Numbered from the stretch's first letter, positions 49,105-61,170 are shown. The stretch is 64,000 nucleotides of DNA from Gymnorhina tibicen (GCA_013399875.1 VXAZ01004023.1:806282-870281); one strand, 5' to 3'. Program-made: numbers and translations. Notes: generated by a model from the letters alone, not told the origin.

Positions 49105-52100
49105 TTATTGGATTCTTCACAAAACAAAGTCATAGCTTCTGTTTTCTTTAGAGGTGGGTGAATGAGGACAGGTTAGTGTTCGTGTCAGAGCGCAGTAAGT
49201 GGTTCATTCACAGGCAGGTGAAGTGTCATTTTCTTTCATCAGGTTCAAGTTCTTTCTTTGCTTCAGAGAATCCAGGTTCAGTCTCACTCTTTGATATGCA
49301 ACCTGCTGGTAGAGACTGGTTAGAGGAGAATGGATGTGATGAGGTACACCTTATGGGCTTAAAAGGCAAGAATAAAATTTCCTTACTTCTCTGGAAGGAG
49401 AGTCAACTTCCACTTTCCCAAGACCTGTTCAGGAAGTTCAAGTCAATGTCTCAGCCTTGCAATACCCTTGTCCCCTGCACGGCTCTGAATGTCCTTGTAC
49501 AGGTCCAGGTGGCTCATATTTCTCAACATGTTTTGCACAAATGTGAAAAACTCCTTCATCTGTATGTGCCAAACTACTGAGTTTAGGAAGTCAGAAAGTA
49601 AAAGTAATTTATAAATCTCATTTCAGATATCAGAAGAATAATGTAAGACAAAACAGAGAGGTTATGTATCTCCTTTTCTTGTACATTCACTGGTTACCAT
49701 GTAAACTACTTTTAAATAAAACTCACCATTTGAAATAGTTTGTCTCCTTTGTTTAAAAGAGCTTTTAAAGGAATCCATTTGTCCTGTTTTTCTTCCTGTT
49801 CCTTTTCTTTCCTATTCCCCCTTGAATACCACAGGTCTTATTTCTGACTTACAAGGATGGTCATCTGCTCTTCTCATTCTCATGTGGTCTCCCTGGATAG
49901 CAGAGAAATGATGAACCTTGCATTCCTTCACTGTCTTGTTCCCTGGGGAAATAACTGTAGCCACAGATATAGAGCAGAAAAAATGAGTGATCTGGGCTTT
50001 TCCACCATCCTTTATTTACACTTCTCATGGTTCCTTTTCCCTCAATATTGGTTATGTATTAATGTTCATCCAGCAGCCCAGCAGGGATCAGTCTTTACTT
50101 TCACTAGTGGAATATCTTATCACAGCAAGAAAAAGGTATAACAGCCCAGGTCAAAAAACTAGATAGCACCCAAATTTTTCTAACTTGCAATATCATTTGG
50201 GACTACTAAAATTATGACACAAAAGACTGTTTTCTGAATTAATCTAGAGTAATCCCATCAGTCTTAGATTTAGAGCAATCTAAATGTACAGGCTCTTGTT
50301 GCCCACTATTAGCAAAACTGCCTTTATAAAGTAGCACACCCAAAGTGAAGGCGGCTGTGATACAGTGCTCTCTCCTGAGGTTTTGTATTTTGCACAAATA
50401 GAGCTATATAAAGGGGGAATAGCAGGGAAAAATTGGTGTGCAGCAATTTTATAGCATAAACTGTGATAAAATATTGGAAGAGATTAGTAGCATTTGCCTG
50501 GTTTCAGGTTTCTTTACAAAATTCAGTTATTGCATGAGATTTAGCAGGATCTTTCTGCCCAAAGGCAAAGAACTTTTTTTGAGTAACTCTTGTGAGCAAC
50601 AGAGAAAACCAGTATCTTTCTGATTTTTATTTACCATTTAGAATTCTTTTCGGTTGCCCGAGACAACACCATGCACCCAGAAACACAAATCTAGGAAGTT
50701 AGGGTGAAGTGAGAAGGAAAAGGGGGAAAAGAGGGGTATGTTTATGCTGACTTCATGTTTTTTAGTGATTCACCAGCCAGCCCAGTGTGGCTATCATGAA
50801 ACATGTTGCTAGTATGCACCAGTTGAAAAAGAACAATCGCAAGGTAACATTAATTAGGAATCAAGAAGGACAGAAAAATTACAACATAGTTCTAGAAGCT
50901 TCCTTAGAAGATACTTCAACTTTACAATTAGAATTTTTCAAAAGACCTTTTTTTGACCAAATATCTTAGACTGATGAGCGTAGCAGAGGTTGAGCTGGAA
51001 TAAAATTACACTGCACAGTTCTTCCAGGTAAGTAGCTGCCGGCGAGAAAGAAGAGCCCATGAGCAGAGTAAGCACTATGCCTGCACACAGAGCAGCAGGA
51101 GGACTCATCCCATTTAACAGCTTTTACTCAAGACCCTGGCGTTTGTGCTTTCATCTGGCACCAAAGAAAACCATTTTGAAGTGATCTCTCTTTTGGAGGG
51201 AGCCTGAACCCACATTATCCGTCTCCCCACTCTGTTCTTATGCTTTCACTTGCTCTCAGTTTGGACCCACTCCAGAGATCACAAAGTCTGTTCTCAGATG
51301 AGCATTATAACCAGTATGCTCCTGGGTAAGTAAATTAATCATCTCTTATTCCACCTGTGCATCCAGTCTGAGAGCTTTCATGGGGTGGGATTTTAGAACA
51401 AAGTATCAGTTTGCGGGTCCTGGCATCATAGATTTCCACTCAGCATTCAGTCCTGTGGTGATTCCCACATCACTCCCATCCACTGTGGTGGCTTCTGCTT
51501 GCTGTAAGAAATGCATGAAGCTGCACCTAAAGGAAATGGTAACTCCTCCATGCACCATTCATTCACCAGACTCAGTGAATGAAAGTTGGATGCTCTGATA
51601 AAGACTTTAATTGAGCCAAAGTCTTTGATGAGGCTGTTACCTCACCTCCTACAAAAACTCAGTAGACACCTAGTGACTCTACAGGAAAGAGAAAACTTCT
51701 CAGCAGCCACTTGTGGGGGTACTTAGAGGAGTCGGTAGCCAGTTTCTTCAAGAGGAGCTGATGGAGCTGTAGAAGCAAAACTGAGCAGATGTGTGACTAT
51801 GGGGCTGTGTTATCTTAAGTTGGCCTGCAAAGAGATGAAAGGAAAAGTGATGGGGTAACTTCAAAGGCACTTCCTTAAATACAGTCAAGGTTTCACTTAT
51901 ATTCTCTTTTTAATAAGAAACAAAAATATTAAAAGAGTTACATAGAGACAAAAAAATCAGAAGCATCATAATGGACTTCAATGGTGTGAGTATCAGGGGC
52001 TAACATGACAGACTGCAGTAATGATGAATATTGTGGGGAAATACAGCATCTAAAATTTATTATTTCCTGTAGAAATAACATGTAGTACCATGAGCCCCTG

Positions 52101-53751
52101 ATGTATCTCATGGGGAATTTGCAGAAGATCTCCTTTAATTAACTTGAGTCACTAGTGAATGTAAGTAAATAAGTCAATACAATCTTGATCTTCTCAGAAT
52201 TAAATGCATAGAAGGTTCCTTCATTACCTCGGGAGTTTCTCTCATGATTTGTTTCTTAGTTATTCAGATTGATTTGGTTGTTCAGTGTGGAGGTCCAAGT
52301 TTCCCTCCTCATGCCTGAGGTGTTGTCAGTGGGCAGAAGAAAGTAGGAGACAGACTTCTGTGGAGCTAGCACTGGGTTTCAGTGGTTACTGACATTGAAC
52401 TGACATTGCAGTTACTGCAAGTTCATTACACCTCCTGTTCCTTGAAGCCTGCTCCTTTCCCCCTCTCTCCTGTTTTGGTAGAAACACCAAAGGCAAGTTA
52501 GTACCAGGACCCCATGAACTTTGTTTAGGGAGTCAGCAAACTCTTCTAAGGCAAATGAATGAGTGTCAGAACAATGCTCCTATTCCCAAGACTACCTTTC
52601 TGTTCCACTAAAGACATTATCTGACTATGGAAGGAAAGAGGAAAGGAGAGCAGAAGGAACTAGTGTCAAGAACTGAGTGTATTTAGGCCTCTACCCACTG
52701 TTATCAGGTAAATCATGTGAGCAGGTAAATTGTATTTCACACTAGTGTTTGGAGTTCCCTGAGTGAGCCTTCTCCAAAGCCCATCCAAACTTTCAGGCAG
52801 AAGACTGACTAGCTCTTTTCCACTCCTTTTACAGCAAATGACTAAGTTGGAGTCGGAGCCATTTCTGTACTGGACACAGTCAAAATAGGTGCAGTGACTG
52901 AGAAGTAATTCTATAGCTTTGTGCTTCAAATTCACATTCCTAGCTAAAGACAACAAAATCATCTTATATTACACATCAAGTGTTAGCATAGCTTTTAAAA
53001 AACAAATCAATTTCAAACATCAGAGAACAGAATAAAGTTTAAACCATAGGAGCAGCAATTTCTTACTCTGGAAATCAATACTGTTGCACTGAGGAGAGCT
53101 GCAAAACCCCTTCAGTTTCTACTGCCATAATCTGATGCTCTGATTCCCACTGTAAGCATTACTCAGTTTCAGTAGACTTTGATCCTTACTGGGAGGAAAC
53201 AAGGATCCGACCTCTGCCTGAACTTGGGTCCTGTGGAGAAAAAGATTCCCCAGTTAGAATAATAGAGGTTTCTGAGCTTCTTATACATCTGTTAGCTTCC
53301 CACCAGGCAGCGTGTGCATGTGCCTGGGTAGTGTTCCTGAGCCATCTCCTCTAATTAACCTCTCAGAGAAGGTTGTCAGCTAATTTGCTGACCAACCCCA
53401 AACAACCAAAAAAAAAAACCCAGAAGTATAAAAAAAAATCCAGGCAGTGGTTTTGAGCATGATTCTTGAATTAACTTCACCAGATAGAGTAAAAAAGTAG
53501 CTCTGGCTGCTGTGCAATAGCCTCATTCCTGCATCTGCTTCTAACACTGCTCCCTCCTCACCCCCAACCCTTCTCACTGGGAAGTTTCCTGATGTGATTA
53601 AGTCATTATTGGTTTCCTTGGGTAAAAATAATGGAGGTCTTCCAAGCGTAAGGAGCTGTGAATACAGACCAAAATTCAACTCACCAAGCTCCTAAAAAAC
53701 ACATAGACAAAGACAAGAACCCGCGTTACTCTTTTTAAATTTCTGATTAAA
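49105..53751. other. Unique noncoding DNA
   Basis: No gene is supported. A 140-codon plus-strand frame (49158-49580) has no recognisable domain. A purine-rich stretch at 50.70-50.74 kb and an A-rich run at 53408-53435 are present. Confidence 0.55.
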
Positions 53752-54157
53752 ACTGTGGATAACAACAAGGTGTTCTGGCTATTGCTGAGCAAGGCTTGCA
53801 TAGTCAAGGATGTCTCTGCTTCTCATGCTCCCCTACCAGTGAGGAGGCTGGGGATTCACAAGGAGCTGGGAGGGGACACAGCTGGGACAGCTGACCCCAG
53901 CTGACCAAAGGCACATTCCACAGCATATGGTATTTTGCTCAGTGTTAAAATGGGGTGGGGAAGGAAGGTTGACCAGGGTTGCCACTGCTCAGGGATTGAC
54001 TGGGCATCAGTTATTTGGTGGTGAGCAACTGGTTTTCTTCTGTATCACTTTTGCATCACTGTTTTTAGACTTCTACTCTTCTGATTCTCTTCTCCAGAGG
54101 GAGAGGGAACCACTGGCTTTGTGGTGCTTAGCTGCCTGCTGGGATTAAGCCATGACA
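53752..54157 (+). mobile_element. Bird endogenous retrovirus LTR, 5'-truncated
   Basis: Clear LTR blocks occur in order: ATTGCTGAGCAAGGCTTGCA, CAGTGAGGAGGCTGGGG, AGCTGGGAGGGGACACAGCT, GGGACAGCTGACCC, CAGCATATGGTATTTTGCTC (the TATA-proximal region, with its TATA box degraded to GTTAAAAT), GGTGGTGAGCAACTGG, and the 3' end GTGGTGCTTAGCTGCCTGC, ATTAAGCCATGACA. The last block corresponds to the well-known LTR terminus ending in CA at 54157. About the first 80 bp are absent, as is a segment around the polyadenylation signal (near 54069). No primer-binding site or viral gene follows. The family is the same as the fragment at 8729-8807. Short open frames across it are not genes. Confidence 0.8.
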
Positions 54158-56041
54158 GGCTTGAAACCCTTCCACAGATTTGCTGAAACTAACACCTGAG
54201 GCTGCACAAGTTTCTTGCATAAAGTGGTAAACCAGTATATACTGTCCCATCTGACAGTTTTACTCTCTGATTCCTCTCATGTCCTAAACAGTTCCAAATA
54301 CCTCCACTTTTTTCTCACTGGATTTGGGTTTACTTCTCTTTCTCCTGATGTTTTCTCCTGGTGTCTTCTCATTCCCACCAGCCACAAACCAAACTTCAAC
54401 CTCCTGTCTCCTACCCTTATCTCCACCTGCTTTCCTTCCTCTGCTTGCCTTTCTTGCTCCTTGCTGATCCTGTGGGCAAGCCTCAACACCAAGTCAAGGG
54501 CTGAAACACATCAAGTTTGTCACTGCTCTTGCCTTGCTGCCCCCCCATCGCTCCCTGCGCACTGCCCCAGTCACAGCATGACCAGCTGTGGCACAGCTGT
54601 GCGGGACACACTTGGAAGATGCCTCCTTCTCCCTAGCTCATCTTGCTGACCTCAGGCTGAGGTTTGATTCCCTTTTTTCCCATCCTGTTTTTTTTCCACT
54701 CTTCCTGACTCTTTCCTTCTTGCCGCTTTGGGATCATTTCTCTCTCATGCAAAGGAAAGAGGGTGAAATACCTGAAAATAAGAACAGCCATAAGTCAACT
54801 GGCTGTTCTTCTGCTTGCTCTCCCTATAACAAGGCATAGAAGTGGGAGATTACCGGGTATGTAAGATGGGCAAAGGTGTTGAAAAATTGAGGGACATGTG
54901 GGATTTTTCTTTATGAGCTTGAATGCTGCTCACTATTTGGCTTTGAGTGTGTTTGAGTTGATCAGTTTATGAAGACAATTACATGGCATGGCTTGCTTGT
55001 GATGATTAGAGGTTTTTTTCCACTGAACAGGATCTTTTCATCTCTTTATTGCTCCAATTTGCTCTCTTGTAGGAAAGGATAGGGTAAAGGCATAAAAGTT
55101 GGTTTAGGAAAGTAGATATTTGTTTTTAACATAGCCTGGCATAATTACTATCAAATTAGCTGTGGTTGAAACTAATATATTGGACTGTAAATTGCAGTGC
55201 CCCACAATGCCTATGTACTCCCTTCAGGATGCCTACATCCTAAAGTGGGTCAAAAAGCTGGCAGGTTTGCTTAAAGCGCTTGCATCTGACTTGAACACTC
55301 TACTGCAGAAGTAAGAAACAGTTAGTGGCTGTATAACAGCTAAAGTCAAGGATGGTAATAATAGGATATGATAAGAAAGCTGTCAGACTGGGATGGGGAG
55401 CTGGACCACATCCACAGCACTACAGAAGAGACTTCTGGCAGAGACAGTGACTCATCATCACTGCAATTTGTTCTTGATTGAAGGAGCTAAGCTCCTGCCC
55501 TAACCAGCTCAGGACACTGTGCATTTCTGTCTTTTGGGGAGGGATTCCTCAATGTCTCTACCATAACCCTTAACTTGGAATGTGAGGAAAGGATTTATGT
55601 AACTGCTGTTCTCCAAAAGTTGAGCCCTTGAATAACTGGTGCAGTATTGAACACTCAGAGCAAACACAGCAGCTCAGAAGCTGAGGAGTGGCTCTTCCTT
55701 GAACAGCTGGGAGTGGAGTACACACCACAGAGAGTAATTCCCTTCTTCAGAACAGCAGGGTGTGATATACAGTTCCTGTCCCTAGAGTGGCAATGTGGCA
55801 GGAATTCCTTAGCACACCAGAAGTTTTCACTGGTTTTGTTAGATCTGGGACCTGATTACTCTCAATCCAGTTGCAGATACTGGTCCATCTTTCCCCAGTG
55901 ATGACTGTCAAAATGATAGTCCTGCATCATCATAAGACAGTGTTTTTCATAGCTTAATGACCTTCTATCTTCCTGGGAAAAGTCAGGTTATATTACAGGA
56001 GTTTGCTATCTATTCTGGTTACTGGCTTAATGCTTCTAGAC
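54158..56041. other. Unique DNA, pyrimidine-rich on the plus strand to ~54.77 kb
   Basis: No gene is supported. From about 54240 to 54770 the plus strand is strongly pyrimidine-rich (CTTTCTCCTG, TCTCCTACCCTTATCTCC and similar). This also explains the 144-codon serine/leucine/proline-rich open frame at 54215-54649. The remainder to the solo LTR is ordinary AT-rich DNA. Confidence 0.55.
56037..56041. repeat. Left target-site duplication TAGAC
   Basis: TAGAC immediately precedes the LTR start TGTGCC and is repeated exactly after its end at 56756-56760. A 5-bp duplication is the mark left by a retroviral-type integrase. Confidence 0.85.
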
Positions 56042-56164
56042 TGTGCCAGTTTGGGACAAATTCAGGGAAACGTCCAAAAGGAACATCTCCTCAAAGGAAG
56101 GCAGGTTATAGCCACCCCTCCCCCACCAGGTTCGGGGAAAAAAAAAATATTTTCCTCGGAGGAC

Positions 56165-56228
56165 AGTGAAGGAAAAAACCTATTTATTTAACAAAGAAAG
56201 TGAAGGAAAAAACTATTTATTTAACAAA
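56165..56228. repeat. Tandem duplication inside the solo LTR (period 34 bp)
   Basis: AGTGAAGGAAAAAAC followed by TATTTATTTAACAAA occurs at 56165-56195 and again at 56199-56228. The copies differ by one C (AACCTATTT versus AACTATTT) and are joined by GAA. This is a local slippage duplication within the LTR, or a family feature. Confidence 0.85.
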
Positions 56229-56477
56229 CACACAGAAAAAGAATAATAATGCTAAATAATAAAGCCTCTCACTGTGGAGAGGAAACCTGAAAGATTTTAA
56301 AGTTCTTCTGTAGGTGTGGTCTCTCTCCTCCTCCTGGGAGCTGAGTCGGCGTGGGCCCCCCTCCGGGCCTAAGGTGGAAATTTTCCCAGTGTGTTCTGAT
56401 GTTCTGAACAAGTCCAGAAGAGAAGAAGGAAAAAGCCGAAGTCCCAGAAAGAATCTTAACTCTCTCAGTCTCTCTCA

Positions 56478-56482
<5 letters not shown>

Positions 56483-56512
<30 letters not shown>
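56483..56512. repeat. (TC)15 microsatellite
   Basis: Fifteen uninterrupted TC units are preceded by two TCTCTCAGTC units at 56461-56480. They lie inside the solo LTR. Confidence 0.95.
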
Positions 56513-56514
<2 letters not shown>

Positions 56515-56570
56515 CGGAGAAACAGAGCCGAAAACCCAAGAGAAGCAGAAAGGGTGCTTCCTTCGCTCCT

Positions 56571-56591
56571 CAGCAGCAGCAGCAGCAGCAG
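56571..56591. repeat. (CAG)7 microsatellite
   Basis: Seven uninterrupted CAG units lie inside the solo LTR, followed by TAGC. They are read as alternating serine or glutamine codons in chance open frames only. Confidence 0.95.
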
Positions 56592-56755
56592 TAGCTAATC
56601 TCCGTGTCCTTGAAGCACAAACTGTTTTGAAAAGTTCACTCAGTTTTTTTCTCTCTCTCTTGCACCCAGTTTTAAAGGCACAGAAAGGCTCAGGAATCAT
56701 GTCTGGGCATAGAGTGGTGATAGGGGATAAAACAGCATAAAGTCACCCCAAGACA

Positions 56756-56760
56756 TAGAC
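56756..56760. repeat. Right target-site duplication TAGAC
   Basis: An exact copy of the 5 bp at 56037-56041, directly after the terminal ACA of the LTR. It is followed by unique DNA (ATAATCAGATTC). Confidence 0.85.
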
Positions 56761-59700
56761 ATAATCAGATTCATTTCTCTGCCTCTTGCTTGAGGGCAGA
56801 TTTTCTTTTGTGCCACCAAAGTACTGTTTCAGTTATTTATAAATGTTCGTCAGATCATTTGCCTGTACAAATTACAGCCTGAGTATTATCTGTGAACTGT
56901 GTATTTCCATTATTCATCCCAGTCTCCACTCCTGATTGGATGCCTGAAACTTTATGAATAGAGAAAAAAGTGAATGATGAATAGTGAATCATGAATAATA
57001 AACAGAAGATGAGTAGACTTTTTCAAACTCCTATTCCTCCATGAATATGTGTACCCCTCTATATCAGTTGCCTTCACCAACATTCATATGCAGAGAAAAT
57101 AGATTGAAACAAGACTAACAAAAAAGGGCAGGAATGCAGCTGAATCAAATCAGGAACTAGCATTTTTTGTGCATAGTTGTGAATGCACTACTCAGCAGTT
57201 ATTCAGCTCCAGTAAAATCCAAGTGTTCTGGGGATGAACTTAGCTGCACAGGCAAGATCGGGGTTTTTCTCCACCCTGCCTTCCCCCAAACCTTTCCAGG
57301 AAGGTGGACATGTCATAGTGCTTCTGCTTTCTTCTTCTTCTTCAGCTGTAAAATAGAAATAATTATGCCCTTCCTTCTCCTTGTAGCACTCTCAGACCTC
57401 TGAATAAATAATTCTAAGTGAGAAAGAAGCATTTTTAAAGACTTGTCAGAAACTAGCATAAATCATGTCAACCTTTAGATTCTTTTAGGTAACTTACAGG
57501 TATGTACAATGCAGATGTTGCTTAGAGATTATTCTTAAATTATATTTTTCCCACAACAGATAATTGATAGGTTCTGTGTGCCTGACTTGCCAAATCATGT
57601 TTTACTTAAAAAAAAAGAAAAATATAATTTAAAAAAACTTGTTTTCTCGTGCAATGTCCAAAACTTAATAATTATTGTTTTTCTAAATTGCAACAATTTG
57701 CCTTCCTAAGCCTTTAAAAAAATCTTCTAATGTAGACCTGTAGAAACATCTTGGCAGTGAATGTAGGCAATTGCAATCATTCTTGCTCTAATTTATACAA
57801 TTATAGAAATGTATTTTTTCTTAGCTGTGGGCTCCAGCTGCCTAAAGTTGCTGACCATGACTGAAGACGTGAACATACTTTTTTAAAAAGAAGAAGATTT
57901 TGTTTAGATTGTGAGATTTGTACTTCTCTTTTTCATGTTTTTACAGATGGATCTGAAGTAATTACATGTGCACTTCTAACTTCTTTCTGTTTAGGGAATC
58001 TACATAACTCTTGAGCTTTGTGTGAAGAGGCAACAGGATTTTCATCTTTAGAAGGTAAAATCCAAATCCCTAGGGTCTTACCTGTAAAGGAAAAAATAAA
58101 TAAGCCTGAGCCTTCTGTACGTGATCTAACAGTTTGTCGCTAGTTGTTATCAAGCTGTTTTGAACATTTTGAAATTCGGAAAATGAGTGTTCCTAGCTTG
58201 AATAAAAACAGCTAAGCCTTTCAGGAACTGCTGGAGGGTACTCAGCCAAAAGCACCCATTAGTCACCCAGAATTACCCCTCTAAATCAGACAGAAGAGGG
58301 ACTTAAATCTGCTTTTCTCATAGAATAAGTGTCTCAACCTGCTTCCAAAGAGCCTTTTGCCAGCTGGGACCCAAGATGGTTATGCTGAAACCAGCACTCT
58401 TAAAATAGTTTTGGTTTTGACTTCGGCTTTCTTAGTGACAAAAGTAATTTGCATCCAAAAATTCACAGAATGCTTTAACCACTCTAACCGGTATTGCATC
58501 GAGTGACATACCTACAGATATGCATTGAACAGCCCTGTATAGCTCTGCTCCTTAACACTTTACTGAAGTGAAATGACAGAAATTTCTGTATTTATGGAAT
58601 ACCAGGATTTGCAGATTTTTCTGGAGGAACTTTTCAAGCAAAAAATGTTTTTAACAACATTTTATGCTAATAAAGTGTGCAAGTGTTTTTGAAAGTACAG
58701 GATATGCTTTCTTCAGTCATGGAGATAAGTGGTGCATCTGTTTAGATTTTAGCCCCGCCTCTCTAAAAAACTATAATCAGAAAGATCAAAGTACCAGTCT
58801 AGCCTAAAACTCAGTCAATGGAAGCTTTGTGACCATATTTTTGCCACTTAAAAAATAATAATACAGCTTTGCTGATGTTTCCTTTAGTGCTCCAATGAAC
58901 TGTAAATTCAGGCTACACTTTTAGTGTCCTTTTGAATTATCAAATTATAAATGTATTTCATCTGTCTCAAGATATTACAGAAAAAAATTGCAAGATGACC
59001 TTTAAAAATGGCTTGTAAACACTGTTGCTTACTTTGTTCTAGATCTCATCTCAGACAATCTCTTGTCTTTGTCACTTTCAGAGATAAATTACTATTTCCA
59101 CTGTGCCTACACCTGTAATAGCAGCTGTCTTTTCACCACTTGTCACTCACTTTTCTACCCCCTCCGCATTCCTGCTTTTATCTTTCTGCCTACACTACAA
59201 TTCTCCATTTCTCCCAAGGAAAAATTATATATTTAATACATAAATACAAAACACAATATATCCTGACCTTCCTTTTTCCTGCATAATGCGGGCAGCTCCT
59301 CTATGCCTTTTTTCTTACTCCTTAGCTGTTCCAATACTGCCACCTTATCCCATATCCTTTCTTAGGCTTCTCCTTAGATTCTCAGTATACTCTGGCTCTT
59401 TTTCCATAACCATACAAGCAAGTTAACTCTTTAGCTCACGCCAGTCTGCCTCTCCACCCCCTGCCCGTTCTTTCTCTGTTCCACTCTGAGCTTCAGCTGC
59501 TGTGCAGAGTTTCACTTCGCCCTCATGACAGTCTGGTGCCTTGGACTTGAACACAAATGAGCCCATATTTCTGAAAAACTTATATTTTTTTAGCTTCAAT
59601 AAGGCTTTTCTTTTTTTCATTTTCTTTCTGTCCACCTAACTGCTTGTTCTGGAAGTCTTCTGCAAGATTTTCTTGTTCTCCTCCATACTGGGGAGAGCAG

Positions 59701-61028
59701 AGTGGTGCTCAGAAAGGCTCTTTTTTTATAATACTTTTGATTTGATTCTTCTCACTTTCTGCTGTGTGTTGTCTGTGAACCAGCCAGTGTGTCTGTGACA
59801 AAAAGGTATGTCCTTACTGCATGTCTATTCCCTATGTCCAAATGGAAACCTTTTAATGTCTCTTAAAATTCAACAACCAGGCCAAGACAAACACAGCTAA
59901 AACACACCTCTTAGCCTCTCTTAATTGTAAACTTGTTCCCCAAACTCCACAACTGCTTTTCACTGGCACAGTATTGCTGTGCTGCTCTTAAATGGATGTG
60001 ATTTTCTGTTGAGATATTTATAGTTCCCCACTCCATGTCATAACCCGTTCTTGCAAAGTCTTTTCTTCTAACTTCTCTAAGATACATTTCTTACCTACCC
60101 CATCACCTAAGGCTCTCATATAGACTCTATAATTTTATTTCTCAATGAGAACACTAACCTCTCTCAGAGTTATGCTAATGAATGTCTCCCCAAAGCACCC
60201 ACTGAGCCACTTTAAGGTAGGGGGTTTTTTTCTGTATAACCTACTCAGCTAGCACCATATTGAGACCATCACCATCTTGCTGATCACTGTGTCTGTGTGT
60301 ATGGTTTATATCTGACCAGATGCAGGCACCTCTAGATGAAAGTATCTGTGAAACAGGTCATTTCAACGTGCTCTGTAGAAGACAGAAAGAAACAAAGCAA
60401 TGCCAGGTCACATCCAATGAGTTGATATGTAGAGTGCCTGTTTCCCTTCAATAGTTGCAAAGGAAATTGAGGATCACTAGCTCAGCTGTCAATATCTGCA
60501 GCTTTACTATCTGGGACTATTGAGAAGAATCCCAATTTTTTGTGGATTTGAAGTATTTTATCTTAGTTTTTAAATTACATGCAGTTGGGAGCAATTTTGT
60601 ATCCATACCTGGATCTGTGCAAAGCCTTCTACAATGGGATTTGAGGCCATGAATATGTTCCCATGGTGCCACTGTAATGATTAGACTTCAAATTACCAGC
60701 AGCATCCAAATGCTGTTCAAAAAGACTGAAGAAAACATCTTGCAAAGGTTAGAGGAGCCACAGTGATGTATAGCAAGAATATGGAGGCATTCAGGAGCAG
60801 TTAATTGATAGCTTGTGTGGCTGGTATTCACAGCACTGCAGTCCCAGTGACTCTAAACATATGGCAGAATAATGCTGAAAAATAACAATGGCATTTACTC
60901 AACTGTACTATATAGCACTTATTTTTTTACATACTGCTGAGAGTGGTATATAAAACTTTTCTTGCTTTCCCTTGGAGAAGTTTTTAAAATTAAGGTCCAA
61001 GCTACTTGGAGAAGACACGAAGTCAGAT
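56761..61028. other. Unique DNA, pyrimidine-rich plus strand at 59.04-60.18 kb
   Basis: I see no gene or named repeat. A (TTC)n-like scrap is at 57328-57344, and an A/T homopolymer patch at 57607-57640. From about 59040 to 60180 the plus strand is markedly pyrimidine-rich, although it has no simple period. Open frames are below 80 codons. Confidence 0.55.
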
Positions 61029-61170
61029 AATCATTAAATTGTTTCAGTTGGAAAAGATTTTTATGTTCATCGAGTCCAATCATTAAGTGAACACTGCCAA
61101 TCCACCACTAAACCACATCTACACATATTTTAAAAACCTCCAGGGATATTAAGATTTCCATAACTATGGG
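61029..61170 (-). mobile_element. CR1 LINE 3' UTR fragment, minus strand
   Basis: AATCATTAAATTGTTTCAGT, TGGAAAAGATTTTTATGTTC, ATCGAGTCCAATCATTAAG, ACTGCCAATCCACCACTAAA, CCACATCTACACATATTTTA and CCTCCAGGGAT match in order the reverse complement of a CR1 3' end. The usual words are AGGTTGGAAAAGACC, ATCGAGTCCAACC, CACCACTAAACCA and CCTCCAGGGATGG. The CR1 3' terminus is therefore on the left, and the 5' truncation on the right near 61170. It has only about 140 bp and no coding part. It lies about 70 bp from an oppositely oriented CR1 copy. Confidence 0.85.

Larger units (their letters stand above)
56042..56755. mobile_element. Solo LTR of an endogenous retrovirus, complete, 714 bp
   Basis: The element begins TGTGCCAGTTTGGG and ends CACCCCAAGACA, with the TG...CA termini (TGT/ACA) of retroviral LTRs. 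It is bounded by the exact 5-bp direct repeat TAGAC. The blocks GGGACAAATTCAGGGAAACG, GTTATAGCCACCCCTCCCCC, CCTCGGAGGACAGTGAAGG and ACAGCATAAAGTCACCCC are familiar from LTRs abundant in songbird genomes. An AATAAA word is at 56258-56263. Inside lie a 34-bp-period tandem duplication (56165-56228), a (TC)15 run and a (CAG)7 run. There is no internal viral sequence, so it arose by recombination between the two LTRs of a provirus. A 5-bp duplication fits ERVL-like rather than ERVK-like (6-bp) families. The transcriptional orientation is left open. Overlapping open frames on both strands come from its biased composition. Confidence 0.88.

Noticed and set aside
49158..49580. 140-codon plus-strand open frame
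   Set aside because: Unrecognised product, with no splice or promoter context that supports a gene.
54215..54649. 144-codon serine/leucine-rich open frame
   Set aside because: Explained by the pyrimidine-rich strand, which lacks purine-containing stop codons.
56269..56700. 143-codon minus-strand open frame with Arg-Glu and alanine runs
   Set aside because: It lies wholly inside the solo LTR; the runs are translations of the (TC)n and (CAG)n tracts.
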